Positions 42,340 through 50,947 of a stretch of DNA of 64,000 nucleotides are shown here, in pieces. The stretch's first letter is position 1. Each line of letters begins with the position of its first letter. The DNA is from Paraburkholderia bannensis NBRC 103871 (lineage in GTDB: Bacteria; Pseudomonadota; Gammaproteobacteria; Burkholderiales; Burkholderiaceae), in NCBI RefSeq assembly GCF_000685015.1, contig NZ_BAYA01000010.1:248001-312000 (forward strand), written 5' to 3'. The translations under genes and the position numbers were made by a program. The notes under the pieces were generated by a model. The model was not told the origin of the DNA and did no database searches. It saw only the letters and a list, made by a program, of their open reading frames with translations.

Positions 42340-42424
42340 TGGTGCCGACGGCGAGACTCGAACTCGCACAGCTTTCGCCACTACCCCCTCAAGATAGCGT
42401 GTCTACCAATTTCACCACGTCGGC
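42340..42424 (-). tRNA. tRNA-Leu (anticodon GAG)
   Basis: 85 bases read on the minus strand. The acceptor stem starts GCCGACG and pairs with CGTCGGC at the 3' end, then discriminator A and an encoded CCA (42342-42340). The D arm has AAATTGGTAGAC, the anticodon loop TTGAGGG (stem CTATC/GGTAG) has anticodon GAG, and the long variable arm plus GTTCGAGTC are typical of a class II leucine tRNA. It reads CUC and CUU codons. Confidence 0.95.
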
Positions 42425-42602
42425 ATTTCCTTGCAACCGGATGCACGAGGCTCCGTATTGCGTATCCCTTGCTAGCGCTCCGAACAAACTGTCGTTAAGC
42501 AAGGGATCGGCATTGTATCGAGTCCTTTCGCATTTTTGAAGGCCCTTGCGAAAAAAATCTGAAAATTTTTTGCAGCCGTGTGAAAGTGCCTAAAAAAGCG
42601 GC

Positions 42603-43442
42603 TCAATCGTCGAGCGTCTGGAGGAACTGCGCCACCATCGTCGCGACCTCCACTTCCTGTTCGCGATGCGGCACGTGGCGCACGCCTTCCATGATTGCCG
42701 CGCGTCCTGGCCCGCTCACGCGCGCCGCAATGCGTTCGGGATGCACGCGCGTGCCGTATTCGTCGAGGCTGCCATGAATCGCCAGCGTCGGGCACGTCAC
42801 GCGCGGCAATACCGCATCGAGCGACCAGTCGGCGAATTCTGCCGAGAGCCACGTTTCGATCCACGCATCCAGCACCCATTGCGTCTTGTCGCCGTGATAG
42901 CGGGCAAGACGCGCGAATTGCGCGGGATCGCGAAACTGCTCGCGCGCCGCACGAATGCCAGCGAGCGTGAGGTCTTCCACGAAGGTTTGCGCGGCCTCGG
43001 TGATGAGCGCTGCGCACTGCCCGGCATGCTGCGCGGCACACTCCACCGCCATGCCGCCGCCCACGCTATGGCCGAAAGCGATAAAACGCTCGACGTCCAG
43101 TTGTTGGCATAACGCCGGGAAAAAACGTTCGGCCTCGTCACGCACGAAGCCCGCGCCCAACCGATCCGCACGTGCATCCGAAGCGCCAAAACCCGCGCGA
43201 TCGTAGGCAATCACGCGCCGCCTGGTTGCGCGCGCAAGCGTCTGCGGGAACGTGCCCCACAGCGTGACGCAGCCCAGCGAGTCATGCAGCAGCACGATGG
43301 GCGCACGCCCCGCAGGATCACCATGCGGATCGCCATACGTCCAGCTACGCGCGAACAGCTTGCCTGTTGGGCTCGCTGGGCTCGTTGGGCTCGTTAGGCT
43401 CGCGATCCAGTGATCCTGCGTCAGCGCCTGTGTCTCAGTCAT
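42603..43442 (-). CDS. Alpha/beta-hydrolase with a Ser-Pro-Thr repeat leader
   Basis: 279 residues. HDSLGCVTLWGTFPQ gives the oxyanion region, FGHSVGGGMAVE the serine nucleophile elbow, and HGSLDEYGT plus VRHVPHREQ supply the acid and histidine, so a complete serine-type esterase/lipase triad. Residues about 15-27 contain a short SPT repeat from tandem 9-bp DNA units, outside the fold. Substrate unknown. The AzlD gene lies upstream on the same strand. Confidence 0.88.
   Translation of the reverse strand: MTETQALTQDHWIASLTSPTSPASPTGKLFARSWTYGDPHGDPAGRAPIVLLHDSLGCVTLWGTFPQTLARATRRRVIAYDRAGFGASDARADRLGAGFVRDEAERFFPALCQQLDVERFIAFGHSVGGGMAVECAAQHAGQCAALITEAAQTFVEDLTLAGIRAAREQFRDPAQFARLARYHGDKTQWVLDAWIETWLSAEFADWSLDAVLPRVTCPTLAIHGSLDEYGTRVHPERIAARVSGPGRAAIMEGVRHVPHREQEVEVATMVAQFLQTLDD
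43369..43404 (-). repeat. Four 9-bp tandem repeats in the hydrolase gene
   Basis: GGGCTCGCT, GGGCTCGTT, GGGCTCGTT and AGGCTCGCG lie end to end (plus-strand reading), encoding a three-residue SPT-like repeat on the minus strand. Unit length is a multiple of three, so slippage keeps frame. Confidence 0.75.
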
Positions 43443-43484
43443 TGTTATGCGGTGTCGATGGTCGGTCGGATTCGGCGAGCGACG

Positions 43485-43793
43485 TCAGCCGAACAGGTGC
43501 CTTAGTATGCCTGTTGCCGCCACGCCGATCAGCACGGTCGGCAGCAACGAAAGCCGCGTCGCGGCGAACAGCGTGATGGCGAGCGCCACGAGATCGGCAG
43601 GATCGCGCGACACGAACGCGGGCGCGATCACCGAAATCAGCACGCAGCCCGGCACGTTCTCCATCACGGCGCGCATCCGCGGGCTCAGCGTGCGGTCGCG
43701 CAGCGCCACGTAGCCGATGATGCGCGTGAGGTAGGTCGTCACGGCCATCAGGAAGATGGTCGCGAGCGTCATCAAGGTCGAACTCTCAAGCAT
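43485..43793 (-). CDS. azlD: AzlD-family branched-chain amino acid exporter subunit
   Basis: 102 residues, three or four hydrophobic segments. LATIFLMAVTTYLTRIIGYVAL and SPRMRAVMENVPGCVLISVIAP are typical of the small AzlD partner. Its ATG overlaps the end of azlC by eight bases, so the pair is coupled. Together they export branched-chain amino acids or analogues such as azaleucine. Confidence 0.92.
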   Translation of the reverse strand: MLESSTLMTLATIFLMAVTTYLTRIIGYVALRDRTLSPRMRAVMENVPGCVLISVIAPAFVSRDPADLVALAITLFAATRLSLLPTVLIGVAATGILRHLFG

Positions 43794-44517
43794 TGCCCGG
43801 CTCCCGCAGCACGGCCGTCACGAGACCCGCGCACGCGCCGACGGCCACATACCAGGCGCCCGGCAGGTAGAGATAGGTCACAGCGGCCGCCACGAGGCTG
43901 ACGAGCCACGGCAGGCTCGCGCGCATGCCCTTCCACATGCCCTTGAGCAGCACGAGAAAGACCGCCGTGAAGGCCATGTCGAATCCATAGCGCTGCACGT
44001 CGCCCAGCACGGGCCCGAGCACCGCGCCCAGCGCCGTGAACGACACCCACGTCAGCCACAGATTGATCGCGACCCCCATGTAATAGGCCATGCTCACACG
44101 CCCGTGGCCGTTGGTCTTTGCGTCGGCCATCGCCATCGCCCAGCTTTCGTCGCACATGAGGAACAGCGCGGGCAGCGCGCGGCGCAACGGCACGTGACGG
44201 ATGTATTGCGCGAAGGCCGCGCCCATCAGGATGTGGCGCGCATTGACGAGAAACGACATCGCCACGATCAGCGCGATATGCGGCGGCGACGTCCACAGGC
44301 GCACGGCCGTGAACTCCGAGCCGCCCGCGAAATTCACGCCCGTCATGAGCGGAACTTCGATGTTGCTCAGGCCCTTTTGCGCGGCCTGGGCGCCCAGCAC
44401 CAGCGCGAATGGGATGAAGCCCATCATGATGGGCAACGCTGCACGCATGCCGCGCGCGACTTCTGAAGTATCGATGGAACGCCGCGCGGAAGCGGCAGAG
44501 GTAGGCACACTGCTCAT
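43786..44517 (-). CDS. azlC: AzlC-family branched-chain amino acid exporter subunit
   Basis: 243 residues from MSSVPTSAAS. GMRAALPIMMGFIPFALVLGA, NFAGGSEFTAV and NARHILMGAAF are the conserved AzlC helices. It forms an exporter with the adjacent AzlD. Divergent from the Lrp/AsnC gene (120-bp gap), which is the usual regulator of azlCD-type exporters, giving control by leucine or a related amino acid. Confidence 0.93.
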   Translation of the reverse strand: MSSVPTSAASARRSIDTSEVARGMRAALPIMMGFIPFALVLGAQAAQKGLSNIEVPLMTGVNFAGGSEFTAVRLWTSPPHIALIVAMSFLVNARHILMGAAFAQYIRHVPLRRALPALFLMCDESWAMAMADAKTNGHGRVSMAYYMGVAINLWLTWVSFTALGAVLGPVLGDVQRYGFDMAFTAVFLVLLKGMWKGMRASLPWLVSLVAAAVTYLYLPGAWYVAVGACAGLVTAVLREPGNA

Positions 44518-44637
44518 GATAATTACAATTCCTGCAAAGGCGATATTTTCTGCCGAATGCGTTCGAATCGGGTTGCGTTGTGGCCATGCTGGCGCGAGAA
44601 TTTGGCACTCAATGCCACGAATCAGCAAAATATCGAC

Positions 44638-45108
44638 ATGGAAAGCCATCTCAAGCTCGACGCCATCGACCGGCGCATCCTCAACGCCCTGCAACGCGAC
44701 GGCCGTTTGCAGAACGTCGATCTCGCCCAGCAGGTCGGGCTGTCACCGTCGCCGTGCCTGCGGCGCGTGCGCCTGCTTGAAGATGCGGGCGTGATCGAGA
44801 AGTACGTGGCCGTGCTCGATCCGGCCAAGGTCGGCAAGGCGCTGACCGTGTTCGCACGCGTGTGGCTCAAGGGGCAGGACGCGCACACGGTGGACAGTTT
44901 CGCGGAAGCGGTGCGCCAGTTCCCCGACGTGGTCGAGTGTCACTTGATGGCGGGCGATTGCGATTTCCTGCTGCGCATCGTGGCCGCCGATCTCGACGAA
45001 TATCGCCGCTTTCTGATGGAATATCTGACGCGCATTCCCGGCGTGCAAAGCGTGAAAACCGATATTCCGATGCAGAAAATCAAGCTCACGTCCGAGATTC
45101 CCATGTGA
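44638..45108 (+). CDS. Lrp/AsnC-family regulator of the AzlCD exporter
   Basis: 156 residues from MESHLKLDAIDRRILNALQRDGR. The HTH has NVDLAQQVGLSPSPCLRRVRLLE, and the C-terminal RAM domain (FPDVVECHLMAGDCDFLLRIVAAD) binds amino acid effectors. It stands head-to-head with azlC, as typically seen with BkdR/Lrp-like regulators of amino acid exporters. A longer frame upstream has no matching N-terminus. Confidence 0.93.
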   Translation: MESHLKLDAIDRRILNALQRDGRLQNVDLAQQVGLSPSPCLRRVRLLEDAGVIEKYVAVLDPAKVGKALTVFARVWLKGQDAHTVDSFAEAVRQFPDVVECHLMAGDCDFLLRIVAADLDEYRRFLMEYLTRIPGVQSVKTDIPMQKIKLTSEIPM

Positions 45109-45307
45109 GGTAATGCACGGAAATAATCATGAATATGCGTGACGGTTTGCGTTTGACAATGCCTGACAGTTCACTGCACGCGCCTCGCTGATAATGCGGT
45201 GAATCATCCGGTGGCCCGCTGAATAAGCCTGCTCATCAAGTTTTTCGATCAGGCGCCGAAGCGTTCGACCGGTCATGACAGGCATTACCGCCACGCGATG
45301 AGACCTC

Positions 45308-46036
45308 ATGTCCAACAAGAACGCTTTCACGAAACGCGTGATTTACGCCGCGCGCGCCCGTCCCCATCCACCGCCGATGCAATGGTGCAGGCGTCGCGCA
45401 AGCGCATTGCCATTTGTGACGCCATCGATTCTGCCGACGCGCTTGCGCAGCGAACGACAGAGGCTGATCCGGCGCATTCGCGAACTCGAAGCCGAGAATG
45501 CGGCACTCGCCGAACTGTCGGTCACCGACGCGCTAACCGGCGCTTATAACCGGCGTTACCTGGAAGTGGTGCTCGCGCATGACGCGCGGCTGCGCGAGCG
45601 CACGCACACGGCGGCGCTCTGCGTATTCGATATCGACCATTTCAAGCGCATCAACGACGCTTATGGCCACCATGCGGGCGACCGGGTGTTGCGCGCCGTC
45701 GCGCGGGCGGTGACGGGCGGCCTGCGCAGCGGCGACGAGTATCTGTTCCGGCTTGGCGGCGATGAATTCTGCGTGCTGCTGTTCGCGGACTCGGCGCACG
45801 AAACGCTGAGCATCGTGGAGTGCCTGCAACAGGCCGTGAGGTCGCTGGAGCCGCCGCAGCGCGAGCTACAGGGTCACGCGCTCACGATCAGCATGGGCGT
45901 CGTGTGGCGCGCGCACAGGCAAGGCCATGAACACGAGCCAGCGGCCACGCCGTGGGAGATGTACCAGCGCGCCGACCAGATGCTCTACGCGGCAAAGCGC
46001 GCAGGCCGGAACCGCATCGAGTTCACCACGGTTTGA
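45308..46036 (+). CDS. GGDEF diguanylate cyclase, soluble
   Basis: 242 residues. A poorly conserved basic N-terminus and a short coiled coil (RLIRRIRELEAENAALAEL) lead into VTDALTGAYNRRYLEVVL and a GGDEF domain with intact LFRLGGDEF. The inhibitory RxxD is not at the usual distance (RSGD is one residue too far), so product feedback may be absent. No membrane segment or sensor domain, so activity may be set by dimerisation through the coiled coil. The start at 45308 has no clear Shine-Dalgarno. Confidence 0.88.
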   Translation: MSNKNAFTKRVIYAARARPHPPPMQWCRRRASALPFVTPSILPTRLRSERQRLIRRIRELEAENAALAELSVTDALTGAYNRRYLEVVLAHDARLRERTHTAALCVFDIDHFKRINDAYGHHAGDRVLRAVARAVTGGLRSGDEYLFRLGGDEFCVLLFADSAHETLSIVECLQQAVRSLEPPQRELQGHALTISMGVVWRAHRQGHEHEPAATPWEMYQRADQMLYAAKRAGRNRIEFTTV

Positions 46037-46098
46037 GCCCGCATTGTTTCAGGCTTGATCGCGCTTTAATCCAGCTTTAAACCGGCTTCAATTGCGCT

Positions 46099-47004
46099 TC
46101 AATCGAGTTGCTTGCGCATCGCCGCCGTGATGCGCTGGCGCGCTTCGCCATAGCCATCCCATGGATCGGCATGTAGTTTGTCGAGTCGTTCATGCAAGTT
46201 GGCCACCGTCCATTGCGCGCCGCCGGTGACCGACTCCAGCTCGTCCCAGCGAATCGGCACGGATACGCCCAGCCCAGGCCTCGCACGCGGCGCGTAAGCG
46301 GCAATCGACGTCGCGCCGCGCCCATTGCGCAGATAGTCCACGAAAATGCGGCCCGTGCGGTTCTTCGGGCCCATCTTCGCGCTAAAGCGATCGGGCAAGG
46401 TCGACGCCATATGCACCGCCACCGCGCGCGCGAAGTCCTTCGCCGCTTCCCATGACGCGTGACGCGCGAGCGGCACGACCACATGCAGCCCCTTGCCGCC
46501 GCTCGTCTTGCACCAGGCACGCAGGCCCAGCGCTTCGAGCAGTCCGCGCGTCAGTTGCGCCGCCTCGATCATGCGATCCCAGCCCAGCGCCGGATCAGGA
46601 TCGAGATCGAAAATCAGCCGGTCTGGCTTCTCGATGTTCGTGACCCGCGCATTCCACGTATGAAATTCGATGGCGTCCATCTGTGCCGCGCCGACGATCG
46701 CGTCCACGCTCTCGAAGGTCATGAGCGCCGCATGCCCAGGATCAAGTCCTTCGTGCTGGGCCGCGTGCGGTATTTGCAGCTTGCTCGCGTGCTTCTGGAA
46801 AAACAGTTCGCCGCCTATGCCTGAAGGCGCGCGCACCACCGCGGTGGGCCGCTTTTGTAGTTGCGGCAGCAGCCACGGCGCGACGGCCTCGAAGTAATGC
46901 ACGAGGTCGATCTTGCGCAACCCGCGCGCTTCGTCGATCACGCGTTCCGGATGTGTGATGCGAATGCCGGCCACTTTGGTGTCTCCCGTGGTTTCATTCT
47001 TCAA
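46099..47004 (-). CDS. Standalone LigD-type polymerase/primase domain
   Basis: 301 residues. KVAGIRITHPERVID is the normal start of the LigD polymerase domain. DLDPDP gives two metal ligands (D133, D135), SGGKGLHV (168-175) the nucleotide contacts, and D223 in FVDYLRN the third acid. Characterised members add nucleotides at DNA ends during non-homologous end joining. Here no ligase or phosphoesterase domain is joined to it and no Ku gene is in the window; the upstream DNA encodes an unrelated opposite-strand protein. Either a separate-subunit form or a shortened LigD. Confidence 0.9.
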   Translation of the reverse strand: MKNETTGDTKVAGIRITHPERVIDEARGLRKIDLVHYFEAVAPWLLPQLQKRPTAVVRAPSGIGGELFFQKHASKLQIPHAAQHEGLDPGHAALMTFESVDAIVGAAQMDAIEFHTWNARVTNIEKPDRLIFDLDPDPALGWDRMIEAAQLTRGLLEALGLRAWCKTSGGKGLHVVVPLARHASWEAAKDFARAVAVHMASTLPDRFSAKMGPKNRTGRIFVDYLRNGRGATSIAAYAPRARPGLGVSVPIRWDELESVTGGAQWTVANLHERLDKLHADPWDGYGEARQRITAAMRKQLD

Positions 47005-47243
47005 GACGCGCCGTGATGTTTTCCATGCGCTTTGCCGTCTACTGGCACAGAAGACAAATCAAAGAGCAAATGCAATGCCCGTATATTCAAGGCACATATC
47101 CCGCGTTTGCAAACACGTACGCGCGCCAACCGCATTTTGGGCGCTTTGGCTATAGTACGGGGCGCCGATTTTTGCGCCCCTTCGACGGGCGCGCCACACT
47201 CGCACGACTGACCACCAGCACAAGAAAAACGCGGAGAACCACG

Positions 47244-49442
47244 TTGCTGCAACGACACCTCATCGCCAGGCTGCTGACGAGCCTGCTCCCGCTGTTGACC
47301 GCCACGGCCGCCCATGCGAGCGGCGACGACGGCTGCACCAGCCCGTCCACGCTGCGCCATCCCCGCTATACCTGCGGCGGCCTGCCGTTTTTAAGTCCAG
47401 GCAACGACACGCGCATCAATGCGATGCTGCTGATGACCGACAGCAAGCGGCTTTCGCAGACCTTCCCCGACCCGAAGAAAATCGCCGTCGCGGATCGCCC
47501 GAACCAGCTCGTGGTGCCGTTCCTCTACGATTACTCGGGCTGGATCGACATTGGCCAGAAGCCGGACAGCGCCGATGCGGACGCTAACGGTCAATCGACC
47601 TTCTACGCGGATGGCGAAGGCAGTATCTGCCGCAGCATCGCATCGGGCGACGAGGCGTTCAACGACGCGCTGGGCGCCGCCAAAGGCCTGCCTGCCGATG
47701 AAGCCACGCGCCTGCGCGCGGCGCGCGCCGATCTGGCGAAGGCTTGCCCCGCACGCGGCGATGGCAATAACAGCGGCAATGCCACCGGCGCCAACGCAGC
47801 CGCCTGGCAAAAGCCCACGGGCCTCAAGACCGCACTCGGCCAGCAGTTCGCGACCTACCTGGACGGCGCGAACGCGTTCTATCGCTACGACTTTTTCTCG
47901 GCGACGAAGTCTTTCGCCAGCGCCTCGCGCAGCGCCAACCCGTGGCTCAAGGAAGCCTCGCTCTACATGGCAGGCCGCGCGCAGCTCAACGCCGCGCAGG
48001 CCGAAGCCTTCGCCTCGGAAGGCGACGGCAACACCCTCGACCGCGACAGCGTGAGGAAGGTCTCGCTCGACGCTGCGCAAACGGTCTTTCGCGCTTATTT
48101 GAAGGTGTATCCGCAGGGACGTTACGCGGCATCGGCGCAGGGTCTGCAACGCCGCGTGTCCTGGCTGGGCGGCGACACCGCGCGTCAAGCCACCGACTAC
48201 GATCGCGCCTTCGCGCGCTGGACGCCCGACGATTCGAACGTGCCGCTTAGCCAGCTCGCCAACGAACTCGACAGCAAGCTGCTGCTGAGCGCGACCGACA
48301 TGGACAAGGTGAAGTCGCCTAACGTGCTCGCGCTCGTCGACCTGATGCGCATGCGTGCGCAGCCGAGCCCAGATTCGTCGCAGCCCAAGACCATTACGCT
48401 CGACGAACTGCAGGCGCAGAAGCCGGTCTTCGCGAACACGCCCGCGTTATACGACTATCTGCTCGCGTCGTATCACGTCTACGTCGATCACAAGCCGGAA
48501 CAGGCGCTCGCGCTGTTGCCCGACTCGCCGCCCGCCGATGCCTCGCTGAATTACTTCGCGTTGAGCCAGCAGGCGCTGCGCGCGTTTGCGCTTGAAGACA
48601 GCGGCCAGGCCGACAAGGCGCGGCAACTCTGGAGCGACCTGGTGCCGCTCGCGCAGTTGCGTCTGCAACGCGAGGCGCTCGAACTCGGCCTGGCGATGAA
48701 CCTGGAACAGGCGGGCCTGATCGATCGCGCATTCGCCGACGATTCGCCGATCCAGAACGCGGCAATCCGCGCGACGCTACTGCAACGCTCCGCCAATGCA
48801 GACCTGCTGCGCGCGCAGGCGCAGAACAAGGCCGTGAGCGGCACGCTGCGCGATATCGCGCTCTATACGCTGCTCTACAAGGAATTCACGCGTAGCCGTT
48901 ACGCCGATTTCCTTGCCGATCTCGCGCTGGTGCCCGCCGCGCCGTCCGCCGCGATCAAGCCGTTCACGCTGCCCGGCGCGAAGAACAACGAGGGTTACAC
49001 GTGCCCCACGACACGCGACGTCGCGGCGATGCTGCAAATGAATCCGAACGACGCGAAAGGCCTGAACTGTCTTGCGGACTTCGTGCGCAACCATCCGCCC
49101 GCGTACGCGCTCGGTGAGGATCCGTACGTGCTCGATCCCCTCTACCCGCGCCTGGAAGCGGAGGCTGCCACGCTGCCTACGCTTGGCAGCCGGCCCTCGC
49201 AGTTCCAGGGCGCGCCGTATCAGCGCATCGCGAGCTACCAGAACGTGATCGCCAACCCGCAGGCAAGCGCCGACGACCGCGCGTATGCGCTCTATCGCGC
49301 GATCAACTGCTTCGCACCTTCGGGCTACAGCGATTGCGGCGGCAACAAGCTGCCCGCCAGCGCGCGCAAACGCTGGTTCACCACGCTCAAGACCGACTAT
49401 CCGCGCAGTCAGTGGGCGCAAGCGCAGAAGTACTACTGGTGA
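47244..49442 (+). CDS. Large exported protein of unknown function (TPR/Sel1-like helical)
   Basis: 732 residues from a TTG with GGAG about six bases upstream, chosen because it gives a proper signal peptide (LIARLLTSLLPLLTATAAHA); the frame is open further upstream but without a leader. After a cysteine-containing N-terminal domain (DDGCTSPSTLRHPRYTCGG) the sequence is mostly alpha-helical with Ala/Leu repeats reminiscent of tetratricopeptide solenoids (ASLYMAGRAQLNAAQAEAF; ALEDSGQADKARQLWSDL). Probably periplasmic scaffold or assembly role. The DUF3142 gene follows directly and may be coupled. Confidence 0.75.
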   Translation: MLQRHLIARLLTSLLPLLTATAAHASGDDGCTSPSTLRHPRYTCGGLPFLSPGNDTRINAMLLMTDSKRLSQTFPDPKKIAVADRPNQLVVPFLYDYSGWIDIGQKPDSADADANGQSTFYADGEGSICRSIASGDEAFNDALGAAKGLPADEATRLRAARADLAKACPARGDGNNSGNATGANAAAWQKPTGLKTALGQQFATYLDGANAFYRYDFFSATKSFASASRSANPWLKEASLYMAGRAQLNAAQAEAFASEGDGNTLDRDSVRKVSLDAAQTVFRAYLKVYPQGRYAASAQGLQRRVSWLGGDTARQATDYDRAFARWTPDDSNVPLSQLANELDSKLLLSATDMDKVKSPNVLALVDLMRMRAQPSPDSSQPKTITLDELQAQKPVFANTPALYDYLLASYHVYVDHKPEQALALLPDSPPADASLNYFALSQQALRAFALEDSGQADKARQLWSDLVPLAQLRLQREALELGLAMNLEQAGLIDRAFADDSPIQNAAIRATLLQRSANADLLRAQAQNKAVSGTLRDIALYTLLYKEFTRSRYADFLADLALVPAAPSAAIKPFTLPGAKNNEGYTCPTTRDVAAMLQMNPNDAKGLNCLADFVRNHPPAYALGEDPYVLDPLYPRLEAEAATLPTLGSRPSQFQGAPYQRIASYQNVIANPQASADDRAYALYRAINCFAPSGYSDCGGNKLPASARKRWFTTLKTDYPRSQWAQAQKYYW

Positions 49443-49450
49443 ACGGGACT

Positions 49451-50167
49451 GTGAAGCGCTGGTTTTGCATGGCGCTGCTGGCATGCATCGCATCCGTGCC
49501 GGCAGCGTCGGCGGGCACGGTCGATGCCGCGCGATACGATTCGTTCTGGCTGTGGGCGGGCGTCAAGCCGCAGGCCGTGTTGCACGACGCGCGCACGGTC
49601 TACGTCCTGCAAGGCCAGATCGAAGCCGCGCCCGGCGATGAATCGCAAGTGCGCTTCATCGCCCAGGGCGTGGCGGCGCCGGATGCGCCCCATGCACGCC
49701 TCTGGCTCGTCTATCGCGCGCATACGCTGCGCTGGACGCCGCGTGTCACGCAGATCATGCTGGCGCAGCTTGCGCGCTGGCGTGCATCGGGCCACGCGAT
49801 CAGCGGCATCCAGATCGATTTCGACGCACGTACGCTGCATCTTCAGGACTACCTGGATTTTTTGCGCACGCTGCGCGAGACCTTGCCTGCCGATTGCCGC
49901 TTGAGCATCACGGGTCTGCTCGACTGGAGCAGCCGGATCGACGCGGATCAGGTCAACCAGCTCAAGCACATCGTCGATGAAGTGGTCGTGCAGACCTATC
50001 AGGGCCGCCGCACGATCACGCGTTACGACGCGTACCTGCCGCGCGTCGCGCGCCTGCAATTGCCGTTTCGCATCGGCATCATTCAGGGCGGCGTGTGGGA
50101 AGCGCCACCGTATCTCGACGCGAATCCGTGGTTTCGCGGCTACGTCGTGTTTCTGCGCAATCCTTGA
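49451..50167 (+). CDS. DUF3142 exported protein
   Basis: 238 residues from GTG 49451 (MKRWFCMALLACIASVPAASA signal peptide). A GTG at 49439 overlapping the upstream stop as GTGA is an alternative start. The core (ISGIQIDFDARTLHLQDYLDFLRTL and LSITGLLDWSS) is the DUF3142 pattern, whose IQIDFDA strand resembles the catalytic strand of TIM-barrel glycosidases, although the family has no proven activity. Lies nine bases after the large exported protein, suggesting a joint periplasmic role. Confidence 0.82.
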   Translation: MKRWFCMALLACIASVPAASAGTVDAARYDSFWLWAGVKPQAVLHDARTVYVLQGQIEAAPGDESQVRFIAQGVAAPDAPHARLWLVYRAHTLRWTPRVTQIMLAQLARWRASGHAISGIQIDFDARTLHLQDYLDFLRTLRETLPADCRLSITGLLDWSSRIDADQVNQLKHIVDEVVVQTYQGRRTITRYDAYLPRVARLQLPFRIGIIQGGVWEAPPYLDANPWFRGYVVFLRNP

Positions 50168-50199
50168 AATCGCTCGAATTGCCGCTTCACATTGCAGCT

Positions 50200-50727
50200 T
50201 CAGTTTGTCGGCGGCCGTTTGCGCTGGAACGGGACGTACTGATATTGCGGCCCTTGCGCACGCGCGCCGCAAAGATGGGCGCTGAGCGGTGCGGTCACTG
50301 CGCCCTCCCCGATGCTCACGCGCAGCGACGCAGTATCGACGCATTGCGTGTCGTCGAATACCTCGCCCGTGACCCAGCGCAGGCTCGCCTTTATGGTCGC
50401 GTGCGGCGGGATCACCACCGGCAGCAACACCGGGCCTGGATGCATGCCAGGCGTCGGCTGCATCGACGTTGGTAGCGTCTGCGCGTTTGCATCCAGAAAC
50501 GCCACATCGGGGCGCGCTGGGAGCTGGCACGCGCGGCTGCCTCGGTTGCGCAGCATGACATACGTGCCGCCGTGCGACATGCCGTTGAAATCGCCGCCGC
50601 CATCGTCGAGGCTCAAGGCCAGCTGCGTTGGCTGGCACTGCGGGGCTTGCGCGCTCGCGCTCGCCACGTGAATCGAAAGCGCCACGAAAAGCAGCGCGCT
50701 CATTGTCTTCCTGACCTTTTTACGCAT
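50200..50727 (-). CDS. DUF4232-like exported protein
   Basis: 175 residues. GGAG lies five bases before the ATG. Signal peptide (MRKKVRKTMSALLFVALSIHVASASA) then a beta-rich domain with CQPTQLALSLDDGGGDFNGMSHG, RNRGSRACQLP and a late DTQCVDTASLRV; four cysteines could form two disulfides. This matches the DUF4232 pattern of secreted beta-sandwich proteins; role unknown. Confidence 0.83.
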   Translation of the reverse strand: MRKKVRKTMSALLFVALSIHVASASAQAPQCQPTQLALSLDDGGGDFNGMSHGGTYVMLRNRGSRACQLPARPDVAFLDANAQTLPTSMQPTPGMHPGPVLLPVVIPPHATIKASLRWVTGEVFDDTQCVDTASLRVSIGEGAVTAPLSAHLCGARAQGPQYQYVPFQRKRPPTN

Positions 50728-50947
50728 CGTTCTCCCTTGCTTGCGGCGTCGTTCAAACGTCGAATATAGCCCCGAATACCGTCCGATCTTCGCCAGCGCG
50801 CTGCACAAAACCCGTCCGCCCCACCGCCGCCGCCAGCGTATACGCCCTATACGCGAAATCCCATGAAGTTTCCGTCAGCAACGACCGATAACGTCTTAAC
50901 GGGCCCCCGTTCCATCGCTGACGCAACCGAGCTGACGAAAAACTTTC

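Noticed and set aside
42340..42424. tRNA-Leu as an integration site
   Set aside because: No integrase, no direct repeat of the tRNA 3' end and no foreign block beside it was seen.
45127..45330. 67-residue minus-strand frame upstream of the soluble GGDEF gene
   Set aside because: Overlaps the GGDEF start, no Shine-Dalgarno and no recognisable motif.
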